From AWTP1-18 sp036518635 (GTDB lineage: Bacteria; Pseudomonadota; Gammaproteobacteria; Burkholderiales; Rhodocyclaceae), in the NCBI GenBank assembly GCA_036518635.1, contig DATDMT010000133.1:1-14931 (forward strand): DNA of 14,931 bases, given 5' to 3'. Each line of letters starts with the position of its first letter. The stretch's first letter is position 1. This document shows, piece by piece, positions 7,072 through 14,206 of this stretch. Position numbers and translations under genes: made by a program. The notes below the pieces were generated by a model. That model did no database searches. It was not told the DNA's origin and saw only the letters and a list, made by a program, of their open reading frames with translations.

Positions 7072-10000
7072 ATGGACACGCCGCTCCAATCGCCGCCGCT
7101 GCCCTACAAGGCCGGGCGGCCCATGAACGCGCTGCTTGCGGCGATGGCGTCCATTGACCGCTGGCCGCGGTGGACCGTCTATGCGATGGCCGCGGTGTTG
7201 GTCGGCCTGACCTTCCTCGCCCGCGCCGGACTGGAGATTCCCTTCGGCCACCGGCCCCTGCTGATCCTGTTCGTCCCGGCCATCGTCGTCAGCGCGCTGC
7301 TCGGCGGCCTCGGCCCCGGCCTGCTGGCCACCGCCCTGGCGACGTTGACGACGCGAGCCCTGGTCCCGGGCGCGAGCGGCCTCACCGGCATCACCTCGCT
7401 CGACCTGTTCCAGTGGGCGGTCCTCGCCGGCAGCGGCGTGCTGGTCAGCGCCATGAGCGGCGTGCTGCACATCATCCTGCAGGAGGCGGAGAGCAGCCGC
7501 GCCCTGCGCGAGATCACCCTCACCAGCATCGGCGATGCGCTGATCGCCACCGACTACAAGGGCCACATCAGCCTGTTCAACCCGGAAGCCGAGCGCCTCA
7601 CCGGCTGGCCCTGGCGCGAGGCTCTGGGCAAGCCGCTGAGCGACATCCTGCAGTTGCAGGACGCCGCCACCGGCCGGCCGGCGCGCGATGTCGCCGCCGA
7701 CGTGCTGCATTCCGGCGCACCGGCCCTGGCCGCCACCGAGCTGCTGCTGAAGACCCGCGACGGCCGCAAGGTGGCCGTCGCCGAAAGCGCCGCGCCGATC
7801 CGCCACGGCAAGGGCCGTCCGGTCGGCGTAGTGCTGGTGTTGCGCGACTGCAGCGAACAGCGGCGCACTGCCGAAACCCTGCGTGACAAGGAAGCGCGCT
7901 ACCGGGTGGCGCTGGAGGCGGCGCGGCTCGGCACCTGGAGCGCCGAGGCCGGCAGCAGCCGGATCGCCCTCGACGGGCGGGCGATGGATCATTTCGATCT
8001 GGAGCATCCGGAAGTCACCCTGGAGCAACTCGCCGAGCGAATTCACGGCGACGATCGGCAGCGGGTGCTGGCTTCCGTTGCCGCGACGCAGGACCCGCTG
8101 ACGGCGCAGGAGTCCTTCGCCAGCGAATTCCGCATCGTTCGGCGCAACGGCGAGTTGCGCTGGCTGGCGATCCGCGCTCAGATCGAATTTTCCGGGGTCG
8201 GCAAGACGCGGCGGCTTGCCACCGTGGTCGGCACCACGCAGGACATCACCGAACGCAAGCAGGCAGAGCAGGCCCAGATCGAGGCCCACCAGTTGCTGGC
8301 GCAGATCGTGGACGGCGACCCGGTACCGACCTTCGTGATCAACGAATGGCATGTGGTCACCTACTGGAACCGCGCCTGCGTCGCCGTCACCGGCGTCGCG
8401 GCGGAAGACATGGTCGGACGCTGCGACCCATGGAAGGCTTTCCACCCCAACGGCCGCCGGCCGGTGCTGGCCGACCTGGTGATGGACGGCATTTCGGAGC
8501 TGGAAATGGCGCCGCTGTACCGCGGCACCCTGCACCGTTCACCGGTGGTCAAGGACGGCTACGACGCCGAATACTTTTTCCCCCATCTCGGCAACGACGG
8601 CCTCTGGCTGGCCTTCACCGCGGCGCCGCTGCGCAACGCCGAAGGCCGCGTCATCGGCGCCATCGAAACCCTGCAGGACATCACCGCCCGCCGCCGCCAC
8701 GAGCAGGCCCTGGAGCGGGAGCGCGACCGGGTCCAGGCCTTGAACCGGCTGCGCGCCGCCTTCATCGGCAACCGCCCGGTGAGCGAGGTGTTCGAGACCG
8801 TCCTGCGCGAAATCCTGCGCCTGACCGGCAGCGAATTCGGCCTGATCGCCGAGCTGTGCGCCGAGCCCGGCGAGACGCCGTATCAGAAGGTACTGTCCGC
8901 CTCCGACGTCGCCTGGGACGCCGAATCCCGCGCCCGCTACGAATCCGCCGCGGCCGGCGGGATGCGCATCGAGCGCAGCGACGCGCTCTACGCCGCCGCC
9001 GTGAACAGCGGCGAAGCGGTGATCGCCAACGATCCGGCCAAGGACGCGCGCAGTTGCAAGGAGATGCCCCACGGCCATCCGCAACTGCTGAGCTTCCTCG
9101 GCGTGCCGCTGAAGCGCGGCGACGAGGTGGTCGGCAGCATCGGCCTGGCGAATCGGGAGGGCGGCTTCGACCAGGAAGTCGTCGAATTCCTTCGCCCCCT
9201 GGCCGACGGTTGCGCGCAGATTCTCGAGGCCTACAAGGACAAGCGCGCCCTGGCCGAGAGCGAGGCCCGTGCCAGCCTGATCCTCGACACCACGCCGGAA
9301 GCCATGCTGGTGGTGGATGCAGAGGGTCGCATTGCCCGCGCCAACCACAGCGCCGGCGACACCTTCGGCTACCCGCCGGCCGAACTGATCGGCATGGACG
9401 TCGAACAACTCATGCCGGAGCGCTTCCGCGCCCACCACGGCGGCCTGCGCCAGATGTTCGTGCAGACCCCGGAAGCGCGGCCGATGGGCAAGGGCCGCGA
9501 CCTGTTCGCCCTGGCCCGCGACGGCCGCGAGTTCCCGGTGGAAGTGGGCCTGGCGCCGGTGACCATCGACAACGAGCGCCAGGTGATCGTCAGCGTCGCC
9601 GACATCAGCGAGCGCAAGCAGGCCGAAGCGACCATCCGTCAGTTGAATGCCGACCTGGAACACCGGGTCGAGGAGCGCACTGCCGAATTGAAGGCGGCCA
9701 ACGCCGAGCTGGAAAGCTTCGCCTATGCCGTTTCCCACGATCTGCGGGCGCCGCTCAGGGCCCTGAACGGCTTCAGCCAGGCGCTGCTGGAGGACTATGG
9801 CAACCAGCTATTCTCCGGCGCCAAGGCCTACCTGAACCACATCATCGAAGGCAGCCGGCGCATGAGCGACCTGATCGACGGCCTGCTCACCCTGTCGCGC
9901 AGCACTCAGGGCGAGATGCGCCGCAACCGCATCGATCTCAGCGCCCTGGCCGAGCAGATTCACGAGGAACTGGTCCGCGCCGAACCCGAGCACTCGGTCG

Positions 10001-10389
10001 AGTGGAGCATCCAACCGGGCATGAGCACCATCGGCGACAAACGCATGATCGAAGTGGTGCTGCGCAACCTGCTGTCCAATGCCTGGAAGTACAGCGCCAA
10101 TGCCGAAACGCCGACGATCCGCTTCTACATGGAAAACCGTGAAGGCCTACGTCACTATTGCGTCACAGACAACGGCGCCGGCTTCAGCATGAAGCACAGC
10201 GAAAAACTGTTCAAACCCTTCCAGCGCCTGCATCGCCAGGACGAATTCCCCGGCATCGGCATCGGCCTGGCGACGGTGCAGCGCATCGTTCATCGTCATG
10301 GCGGGCAGATAATGGCCAATGCAAAACCCGGGCAGGGAGCGACATTCTGTTTTACTCTTCCGACAAGTGCCCGCAAGGATAACAAATAA
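7072..10389 (+). CDS. Membrane-bound multi-PAS/GAF sensor histidine kinase
   Basis: This 1105-residue kinase senses an unknown signal and should phosphorylate the two receivers that follow. Domains in order: a membrane module of the DUF4118/KdpD type (about 37-133), PAS (147-266), PAS (277-395), PAS (410-543), GAF (557-725), PAS (730-847), a coiled coil (RQLNADLEHRVEERTAELK), a HisKA domain with phospho-acceptor His889 in AVSHDLRAPL, and a HATPase domain with N-box Asn1003, DNGAGF from Asp1033 and GIGIGL from 1061. There is no fused receiver. The HisKA/HATPase end resembles kinases that pair with Rcp1-like receivers. The GAF has the GHPQLLSFLGVPL block typical of PAS-rich sensors, and I see no phytochrome signature. 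In-frame ATGs at 7015 and 7123 are alternatives; 7072 is chosen because it lies beyond the lemA leader, but none has a strong Shine-Dalgarno. The frame stays open far upstream only as antisense of the lemA operon. Confidence 0.93.
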   Translation: MDTPLQSPPLPYKAGRPMNALLAAMASIDRWPRWTVYAMAAVLVGLTFLARAGLEIPFGHRPLLILFVPAIVVSALLGGLGPGLLATALATLTTRALVPGASGLTGITSLDLFQWAVLAGSGVLVSAMSGVLHIILQEAESSRALREITLTSIGDALIATDYKGHISLFNPEAERLTGWPWREALGKPLSDILQLQDAATGRPARDVAADVLHSGAPALAATELLLKTRDGRKVAVAESAAPIRHGKGRPVGVVLVLRDCSEQRRTAETLRDKEARYRVALEAARLGTWSAEAGSSRIALDGRAMDHFDLEHPEVTLEQLAERIHGDDRQRVLASVAATQDPLTAQESFASEFRIVRRNGELRWLAIRAQIEFSGVGKTRRLATVVGTTQDITERKQAEQAQIEAHQLLAQIVDGDPVPTFVINEWHVVTYWNRACVAVTGVAAEDMVGRCDPWKAFHPNGRRPVLADLVMDGISELEMAPLYRGTLHRSPVVKDGYDAEYFFPHLGNDGLWLAFTAAPLRNAEGRVIGAIETLQDITARRRHEQALERERDRVQALNRLRAAFIGNRPVSEVFETVLREILRLTGSEFGLIAELCAEPGETPYQKVLSASDVAWDAESRARYESAAAGGMRIERSDALYAAAVNSGEAVIANDPAKDARSCKEMPHGHPQLLSFLGVPLKRGDEVVGSIGLANREGGFDQEVVEFLRPLADGCAQILEAYKDKRALAESEARASLILDTTPEAMLVVDAEGRIARANHSAGDTFGYPPAELIGMDVEQLMPERFRAHHGGLRQMFVQTPEARPMGKGRDLFALARDGREFPVEVGLAPVTIDNERQVIVSVADISERKQAEATIRQLNADLEHRVEERTAELKAANAELESFAYAVSHDLRAPLRALNGFSQALLEDYGNQLFSGAKAYLNHIIEGSRRMSDLIDGLLTLSRSTQGEMRRNRIDLSALAEQIHEELVRAEPEHSVEWSIQPGMSTIGDKRMIEVVLRNLLSNAWKYSANAETPTIRFYMENREGLRHYCVTDNGAGFSMKHSEKLFKPFQRLHRQDEFPGIGIGLATVQRIVHRHGGQIMANAKPGQGATFCFTLPTSARKDNK

Positions 10390-10390
10390 T

Positions 10391-10849
10391 ATGGAGAACA
10401 GAACCATCCTGCTGGTGGAAGACAACGATCAAGACGAGTTGCTGACCCTGCGCTCGCTGCGCAAGGCCAACGTCGCCAACCGCATCGATATCGCCCGCGA
10501 TGGACAGCAGGCTTTGGACTACCTGTTCCGCGAGGGCGAATTCGCCGACCGGGACGGCCCCGAGTTGCCGGCCTTTGTCCTGCTCGACATCGGCCTGCCG
10601 CGCCTGTCCGGCCTGGAGGTGCTGCAGCGCCTGCGCGCCAACCCGAAGACCCAGCTGGTCCCGGTGGTGATCCTCACCTCATCCGATGAAGACCGCGACC
10701 GTCTGCGCAGCTACCAGAACGGCGCCAACAGCTTCGTCCGCAAGCCGGTGGATTTCGCCGAGTTCGCCGAGACCGTGGCGCGCCTGGGGGTCTATTGGAT
10801 CGCCACCAACGAACCGCCGCGAACGGCGGGCAACGAGGCGGCACAATGA
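10391..10849 (+). CDS. Rcp1-like single-domain response regulator
   Basis: The 152-residue protein is one receiver domain without an output domain. Acid-pocket residues Glu10 and Asp11 (LLVEDNDQDELL), phospho-acceptor Asp66 in FVLLDIGLP, Thr96 and Lys118 (FVRKPVDF) are all present, so it should be phosphorylatable. The long insert DYLFREGEFADRDGPELP before the Asp strand and the NDQDELLTLRSLRKAN start are typical of the Rcp1 group, which pairs with phytochrome-like and multi-PAS kinases. The ATG is 1 nt after the kinase stop and has AGGA about 11 nt upstream; the frame extends upstream but only inside the kinase gene. The tail after residue 135 is short and polar. It probably shuttles phosphate or acts by binding a partner. 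Confidence 0.92.
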   Translation: MENRTILLVEDNDQDELLTLRSLRKANVANRIDIARDGQQALDYLFREGEFADRDGPELPAFVLLDIGLPRLSGLEVLQRLRANPKTQLVPVVILTSSDEDRDRLRSYQNGANSFVRKPVDFAEFAETVARLGVYWIATNEPPRTAGNEAAQ

Positions 10850-11232
10850 CGACGCCCCTCGACATCCTGTTCATCGAAGATTCGGAAGCCGACTACCTGC
10901 TGATCACCCGGGCGTTGAAGCAGTTCGGCCTGCTCGGCCGCTTCCGCCGGGTGGACGATCACGACTCGATGATCGAAGCCCTCAATGAGGAAAGCTGGGA
11001 CTTGGTGCTGTCGGATTACTCGGTCCCCGGCCTCTACTTCACCGAGACCCTGGGCTATTTCAAGCACCACTTTCCCAAGCTGCCGCTGATCCTGGTCTCT
11101 GGCACCATCGGCGAAGTCAAGGCGGCGGTGATGGTCAAGCTTGGCGCCGCCGACTACGTCTCGAAGGACAGCCTCGACGACCTGCCTCCGGCCATCGAAA
11201 AAGCCCTGGCACGGGCCGCAAAGGCCGGCTGA
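10846..11232 (+). CDS. Second stand-alone response regulator receiver
   Basis: The 128-residue product is again a lone receiver. Glu11 and Asp12 (FIEDSEADYLL), phospho-acceptor Asp57 in LVLSDYSVPG, Ser85 and Lys107 (YVSKDSL) form a complete active site. The LILVSGTIGE block and YVSKDSLDDLPPAIEKAL end place it in the receiver group usually found at the front of PAS or GGDEF sensor proteins, so it is of a different group from the Rcp1-like neighbour. The ATG overlaps the stop of that gene as ATGA, indicating translational coupling. With no output domain it may act as an intermediate, a phosphate sink, or by protein contact. It ends 54 nt before msrP, so msrP could share the transcript. Confidence 0.9.
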   Translation: MTTPLDILFIEDSEADYLLITRALKQFGLLGRFRRVDDHDSMIEALNEESWDLVLSDYSVPGLYFTETLGYFKHHFPKLPLILVSGTIGEVKAAVMVKLGAADYVSKDSLDDLPPAIEKALARAAKAG

Positions 11233-11286
11233 ACCCGTCGCCGCCGCCGCGGTCGAATCGGCCACAGCCTGCATGGAAGGCCCCCG

Positions 11287-12219
11287 ATGTTGATTCGACG
11301 CGCGACGGACATTCCGCCTGCGGAAATCACTCCCCGCAAATGCTTCGAAGGCCGCCGCCTGGTACTCAAGGGCGCTGCGGCCGCGCTGGCCGGCCTCGCC
11401 CTGCCGCGCCTGGCGGGCGCTGCCCCGGGCCTCGGCCCGCTGGCACGCAGCCCCTACTCCAGCGCCGAAGCGGCGACGCCGTTGAAGGACGTCACCGGCT
11501 ACAACAACTTTTACGAATTCGGCACCAACAAGCAGGACCCGGCCCTCTACGCCTACAAGCTGCCGATCCGGCCGTGGACGGTGAATGTCGAGGGCCTGGT
11601 GAAAAAGCCCCGCAGCTTCGCCATCGACGACCTGCTCAAGCTGGCGCCGCTGGAAGAGCGCATCTATCGGCTGCGCTGCGTCGAGGGCTGGTCGATGGTG
11701 ATTCCCTGGGTCGGTTACCCATTGTCGGCTTTGCTACGTCAGGTGGAGCCTTTGGGCAGCGCCAAGTACGTCGAGTTCGTTTCCTTCTACGACCAGAAGC
11801 TGATGTCCTCGCCCTTTTTCCTGCCCATCGAGTTCCCCTACGTCGAGGGCCTGCGCCTGGACGAGGCGATGCATCCGCTGACCCTGCTGGCCCTGGGCCT
11901 CTACGGCGAGGTGCTGCCGAAGCAGAACGGCGCCCCGGTGCGCCTGGTGGTGCCTTGGAAATACGGCTTCAAGAGCGCCAAGTCCATCGTCGCCATCCGC
12001 CTGGTGGAGGAGCAGCCGCTGATCACCTGGCGCAAGGCGGCGCCCCACGAATACGGCTTCTACTCCAACGTCAATCCGACCATCGACCACCCGCACTGGA
12101 ACCAGGCCAAGGAGCGACGCATCGGCGAAACGGCCAAGCGGCCGACGCTGATGTTCAACGGCTACGGCGAACAGGTGGCGTCCCTCTACGCCGGGATGGA
12201 TTTAAACCGCAACTATTGA
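11287..12219 (+). CDS. msrP: Methionine-sulfoxide reductase catalytic subunit MsrP (YedY)
   Basis: MsrP is a periplasmic molybdopterin enzyme that reduces methionine sulfoxide in proteins damaged by oxidants such as hypochlorous acid. The 310-residue product has a twin-arginine signal (RRLVLKG at 23-29, then Ala/Leu-rich, cleavage near residues 45-47). It has strong YedY blocks: TGYNNFYEFG, LEERIYRLRCVEGWSMVIPW with molybdenum ligand Cys131, YVEGLRLDEAMHPLTL, NGAPVRLVVPWKYGFKSAKSI, and a YDxN-type end, GYGEQVASLYAGMDL. The start MLIRRATDIPPAEITP is typical of proteobacterial MsrP and has GGAAGG upstream. In most genomes it is followed by msrQ, the haem membrane subunit that feeds it electrons; here the next gene is an unrelated oxidoreductase. 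The two receivers lie 54 nt upstream, so it may be linked to that signalling cassette. Confidence 0.95.
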   Translation: MLIRRATDIPPAEITPRKCFEGRRLVLKGAAAALAGLALPRLAGAAPGLGPLARSPYSSAEAATPLKDVTGYNNFYEFGTNKQDPALYAYKLPIRPWTVNVEGLVKKPRSFAIDDLLKLAPLEERIYRLRCVEGWSMVIPWVGYPLSALLRQVEPLGSAKYVEFVSFYDQKLMSSPFFLPIEFPYVEGLRLDEAMHPLTLLALGLYGEVLPKQNGAPVRLVVPWKYGFKSAKSIVAIRLVEEQPLITWRKAAPHEYGFYSNVNPTIDHPHWNQAKERRIGETAKRPTLMFNGYGEQVASLYAGMDLNRNY

Positions 12220-12290
12220 AGGCGGCGGGTACGCATCTTGCGCGTTGAGCGCGGAAGGTTTGCCGTGCGACAAAACCCTGTGGTACGGTC

Positions 12291-12325
12291 CGCCCAAACC
12301 CTATAGGCCCGGTCCGGTTTGGGTG
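12291..12325. repeat. Inverted repeat between msrP and the oxidoreductase
   Basis: CCCAAACC at 12293-12300 and GGTTTGGG at 12316-12323 are perfect inverted copies around a 15-nt loop, extended to about 10 pairs if a G-T and a C-G are allowed. It is followed by TGTTTCCC, a poor T-run. It could terminate msrP, or be an operator or leader structure for the next gene, whose ATG is 44 nt further on. The rest of the 150-bp gap shows nothing clear. Confidence 0.5.
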
Positions 12326-12369
12326 TTTCCCAGCCGGCCACCCTTACGCCACTACTACGCGAGACCACC

Positions 12370-13620
12370 ATGAAATACGTCCTTATCGGTGCCGGCCCCG
12401 CCGGCGTGCGCGCTGCAGAAGCCCTGCGCCAGGAAGACCCCTCCGGCGAGATCACCCTGATCAGCGGTGAAGCCGGCGAACCCTATGCGCGCATGGCGAT
12501 TCCCTACATCCTGACCGGCCGCATCAACGAAACCGGCGCCATGCAGCGCAAGACCGCCGGCCACTTCCAGCAGCTCGGCGTGCGCTACCTGAACCGCAAG
12601 GCACTGACGGTCCATGCCGGCCCCCAGGGCGGCACGGTGGACCTGGATGACGGCAGCAGCCTGGCCTACGACCGGCTGCTGGTGGCCACCGGCTCCTCGC
12701 CGGCCCTGCCGCCGATTCCCGGCACCGACCTGCCCGGCGTGGTGACCTGCTGGACCTTGGAAGACGCCCGCATCATCGCCAGCAAGCTGAAGCCCGGCGC
12801 CCGGGTGGTGATGCTTGGCGCCGGCTTCGTCGCCGGGGTCTGCATGAAGTCCCTGGTGGAAAGCGGGGTCAAGCTCTCGGTGATCGCCGGCCGCGCCGGC
12901 CAGATCCTGCGTTCGATGATGACCCCGGTGGGCAGCAAGATGCTGCAGCAGTGGCTGGAGAACAAGGGCGTCGAGGTAATCACCACCGGCCGCACCGAGC
13001 GCATCGAGGCCGGCCCCAAGCTGGTGATGGACAACCGGGTGATCGAGGCCGACCTGATCATCCTCGCCACGGGAGTCAAGCCCAACATTTCCTTCCTCGA
13101 AGGCACCGGCGCCGAGATCGACCAGGGCATCGTCATCAACGACCGGATGGAAACCAGCGTGCCCTGCATCTACGCCGCCGGCGACGTGGCCCAGGGCCGC
13201 GACTTTTCCACCGGCGAATGGGTGGTCCATGCCCTGCAACCGACCGCCACCGAGCATGGCCGCGTCGCCGGGCTCAACATGGCCGGCAAGAACGTGCCCT
13301 ACCGCGGCAGCCTGAGCATGAACGTGCTCGACACCGTCGGCCTGATTTCCCACACCTTCGGCCTCTGGCAGGGACGCGAAGGCGGCGAGGTGATCGAGGC
13401 GGTGGACGCGGAGCGTTTCCGCTATACCCGCCTTTGCTTCGACGGCGACGTGCTAATCGGCGCCATCAGCATCGGTCAGCCGCGCCACGTCGGCGCCATC
13501 CGCGGCCTGATCCAGACGCGCCGGCCCCTGGGCAAATGGAAGGAAGAACTGCGGCACAACCCGCAGCGGGTGATGGAGGCCTTCATCGCCACCACGCAGA
13601 GCGCGGCACTGGCGGCTTAG
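12370..13620 (+). CDS. FAD-dependent pyridine nucleotide oxidoreductase
   Basis: The 416-residue product is a flavoprotein of the pyridine nucleotide-disulfide oxidoreductase fold, moving electrons between NAD(P)H and a partner in the cytoplasm. Visible are the FAD motif GAGPAG (7-12), the NAD(P) motif with GAG at 150-152, ATGVKPN, and a second FAD site YAAGDVAQ (Asp272). The dimer-disulfide CxxxxC pair is absent, and the single catalytic Cys of NADH oxidases and CoA-disulfide reductases is replaced (Met42 in YARMAIPY). That leaves the rubredoxin-reductase, nitrite-reductase-subunit or PadH-like group, which pass electrons to a separate protein. PadH is the NADH-binding subunit of phenylglyoxylate dehydrogenase, but no pad gene is nearby. 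The start at 12370 (MKYVLIGAGPAG) puts the FAD motif at its usual place. The partner and substrate cannot be read from the sequence. Confidence 0.88.
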   Translation: MKYVLIGAGPAGVRAAEALRQEDPSGEITLISGEAGEPYARMAIPYILTGRINETGAMQRKTAGHFQQLGVRYLNRKALTVHAGPQGGTVDLDDGSSLAYDRLLVATGSSPALPPIPGTDLPGVVTCWTLEDARIIASKLKPGARVVMLGAGFVAGVCMKSLVESGVKLSVIAGRAGQILRSMMTPVGSKMLQQWLENKGVEVITTGRTERIEAGPKLVMDNRVIEADLIILATGVKPNISFLEGTGAEIDQGIVINDRMETSVPCIYAAGDVAQGRDFSTGEWVVHALQPTATEHGRVAGLNMAGKNVPYRGSLSMNVLDTVGLISHTFGLWQGREGGEVIEAVDAERFRYTRLCFDGDVLIGAISIGQPRHVGAIRGLIQTRRPLGKWKEELRHNPQRVMEAFIATTQSAALAA

Positions 13621-13656
13621 GAACGGGGACGTCCGGGCAGACTTACTTTGCGTGCA

Positions 13657-13699
13657 GGGAAGGTGTCGACTAGGGTTAGAGGATCACGCGCACCTTCCC
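13657..13699. repeat. Inverted repeat upstream of the CBS gene
   Basis: GGGAAGGTG at 13657-13665 and CACCTTCCC at 13691-13699 are a perfect 9-bp inverted repeat with a 25-nt loop. It ends 20 nt before the CBS start, just upstream of its ribosome-binding site. The weak promoter candidate TTGCGT (13648-13653), 17 nt, TAGGGT (13671-13676) would place the repeat over the promoter, so an operator or a leader hairpin is plausible; it could also end the oxidoreductase transcript, but no T-run follows. Confidence 0.5.
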
Positions 13700-13719
13700 A
13701 CCACAAGAGGAAAGCCACC

Positions 13720-14157
13720 ATGCCCACACGCCCCGTCAGTGAAGTCATCCGCAACAAGCCCGCCGTTACCCTCGAATCCCATACCACCGTGCGCGAAGCC
13801 GCACGGATGATGAAGTCCCACCACACCAGCGCGGTTCTGGTGGTCAACCAGAAGAAGATGCTGGTCGGCATCTGCACCGAACGCGACATCGTCACCGAGG
13901 TCGTCGCCAAAGGAATGGACGCCAACCACACCCAGGTCGGGGAAGTCATGACCGATCATCCGCGCACTGTGCATGGGGAGACGCCCTTCGGCCATGCCCT
14001 GCACCTGATGTATGAAGGCGGTTTCCGCCATGTGCCGGTGGTGGATGTCGCTGGCCGGCCAATCGGCATTCTCTCCGCCCGCGATGCGCTGGGCTCCGAC
14101 GCTCTGGAATTCGGCCACGACCTGGAGCGACGCGAGGAAATCACCGTCATCCTCTGA
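13720..14157 (+). CDS. Double-CBS-domain protein
   Basis: The 145-residue protein consists of two CBS domains and nothing else. The first spans about residues 1-62 (PVSEVIRNKPAVTLES, then AVLVVNQKKMLVGICTERD) and the second about 75-135 (VGEVMTDHPRTV, then FRHVPVVDVAGRPIGILSARD). Such pairs form a Bateman module that binds adenosine nucleotides and reports energy state, either to a partner protein or by themselves. The TERD and SARD ends of the two units are typical nucleotide-contact positions. The start at 13720 has AGAGGA ending about 8 nt upstream. It is separated from the oxidoreductase by 99 nt with an inverted repeat, so it may have its own promoter. Its target is not indicated. It is followed by a strong terminator. 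Confidence 0.92.
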   Translation: MPTRPVSEVIRNKPAVTLESHTTVREAARMMKSHHTSAVLVVNQKKMLVGICTERDIVTEVVAKGMDANHTQVGEVMTDHPRTVHGETPFGHALHLMYEGGFRHVPVVDVAGRPIGILSARDALGSDALEFGHDLERREEITVIL

Positions 14158-14164
14158 CAGCAGC

Positions 14165-14206
14165 ACAAAGATTCGGGGCGCAGCGGCAAGCCGCTGCGCC
14201 CTTTGT
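14165..14206. terminator. Bidirectional intrinsic terminator
   Basis: GGGCGCAGCGGC at 14176-14187 and GCCGCTGCGCCC at 14190-14201 form a perfect 12-bp GC stem with an AA centre. ACAAAG precedes and CTTTGT follows, so a short T-run is present on both strands. It lies between the converging CBS and uracil-DNA glycosylase genes, reaching the first base of the glycosylase stop codon, and should end both transcripts. Confidence 0.85.

Noticed and set aside
7036..8535. A 499-codon minus-strand frame opposite the kinase
   Set aside because: It is His/Gln/Ala-rich shadow sequence of a gene with clear PAS domains.
8740..9245. Reading the kinase GAF domain as a phytochrome bilin-binding domain because of the Rcp1-like partner
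   Set aside because: There is no PHY domain and no recognisable bilin-binding Cys motif; the block GHPQLLSFLGVPL is the ordinary GAF of multi-PAS kinases.
8346..10142. A 598-codon plus-strand frame overlapping the kinase
   Set aside because: It is an Arg/Pro-rich out-of-frame reading of the kinase, with no domain.
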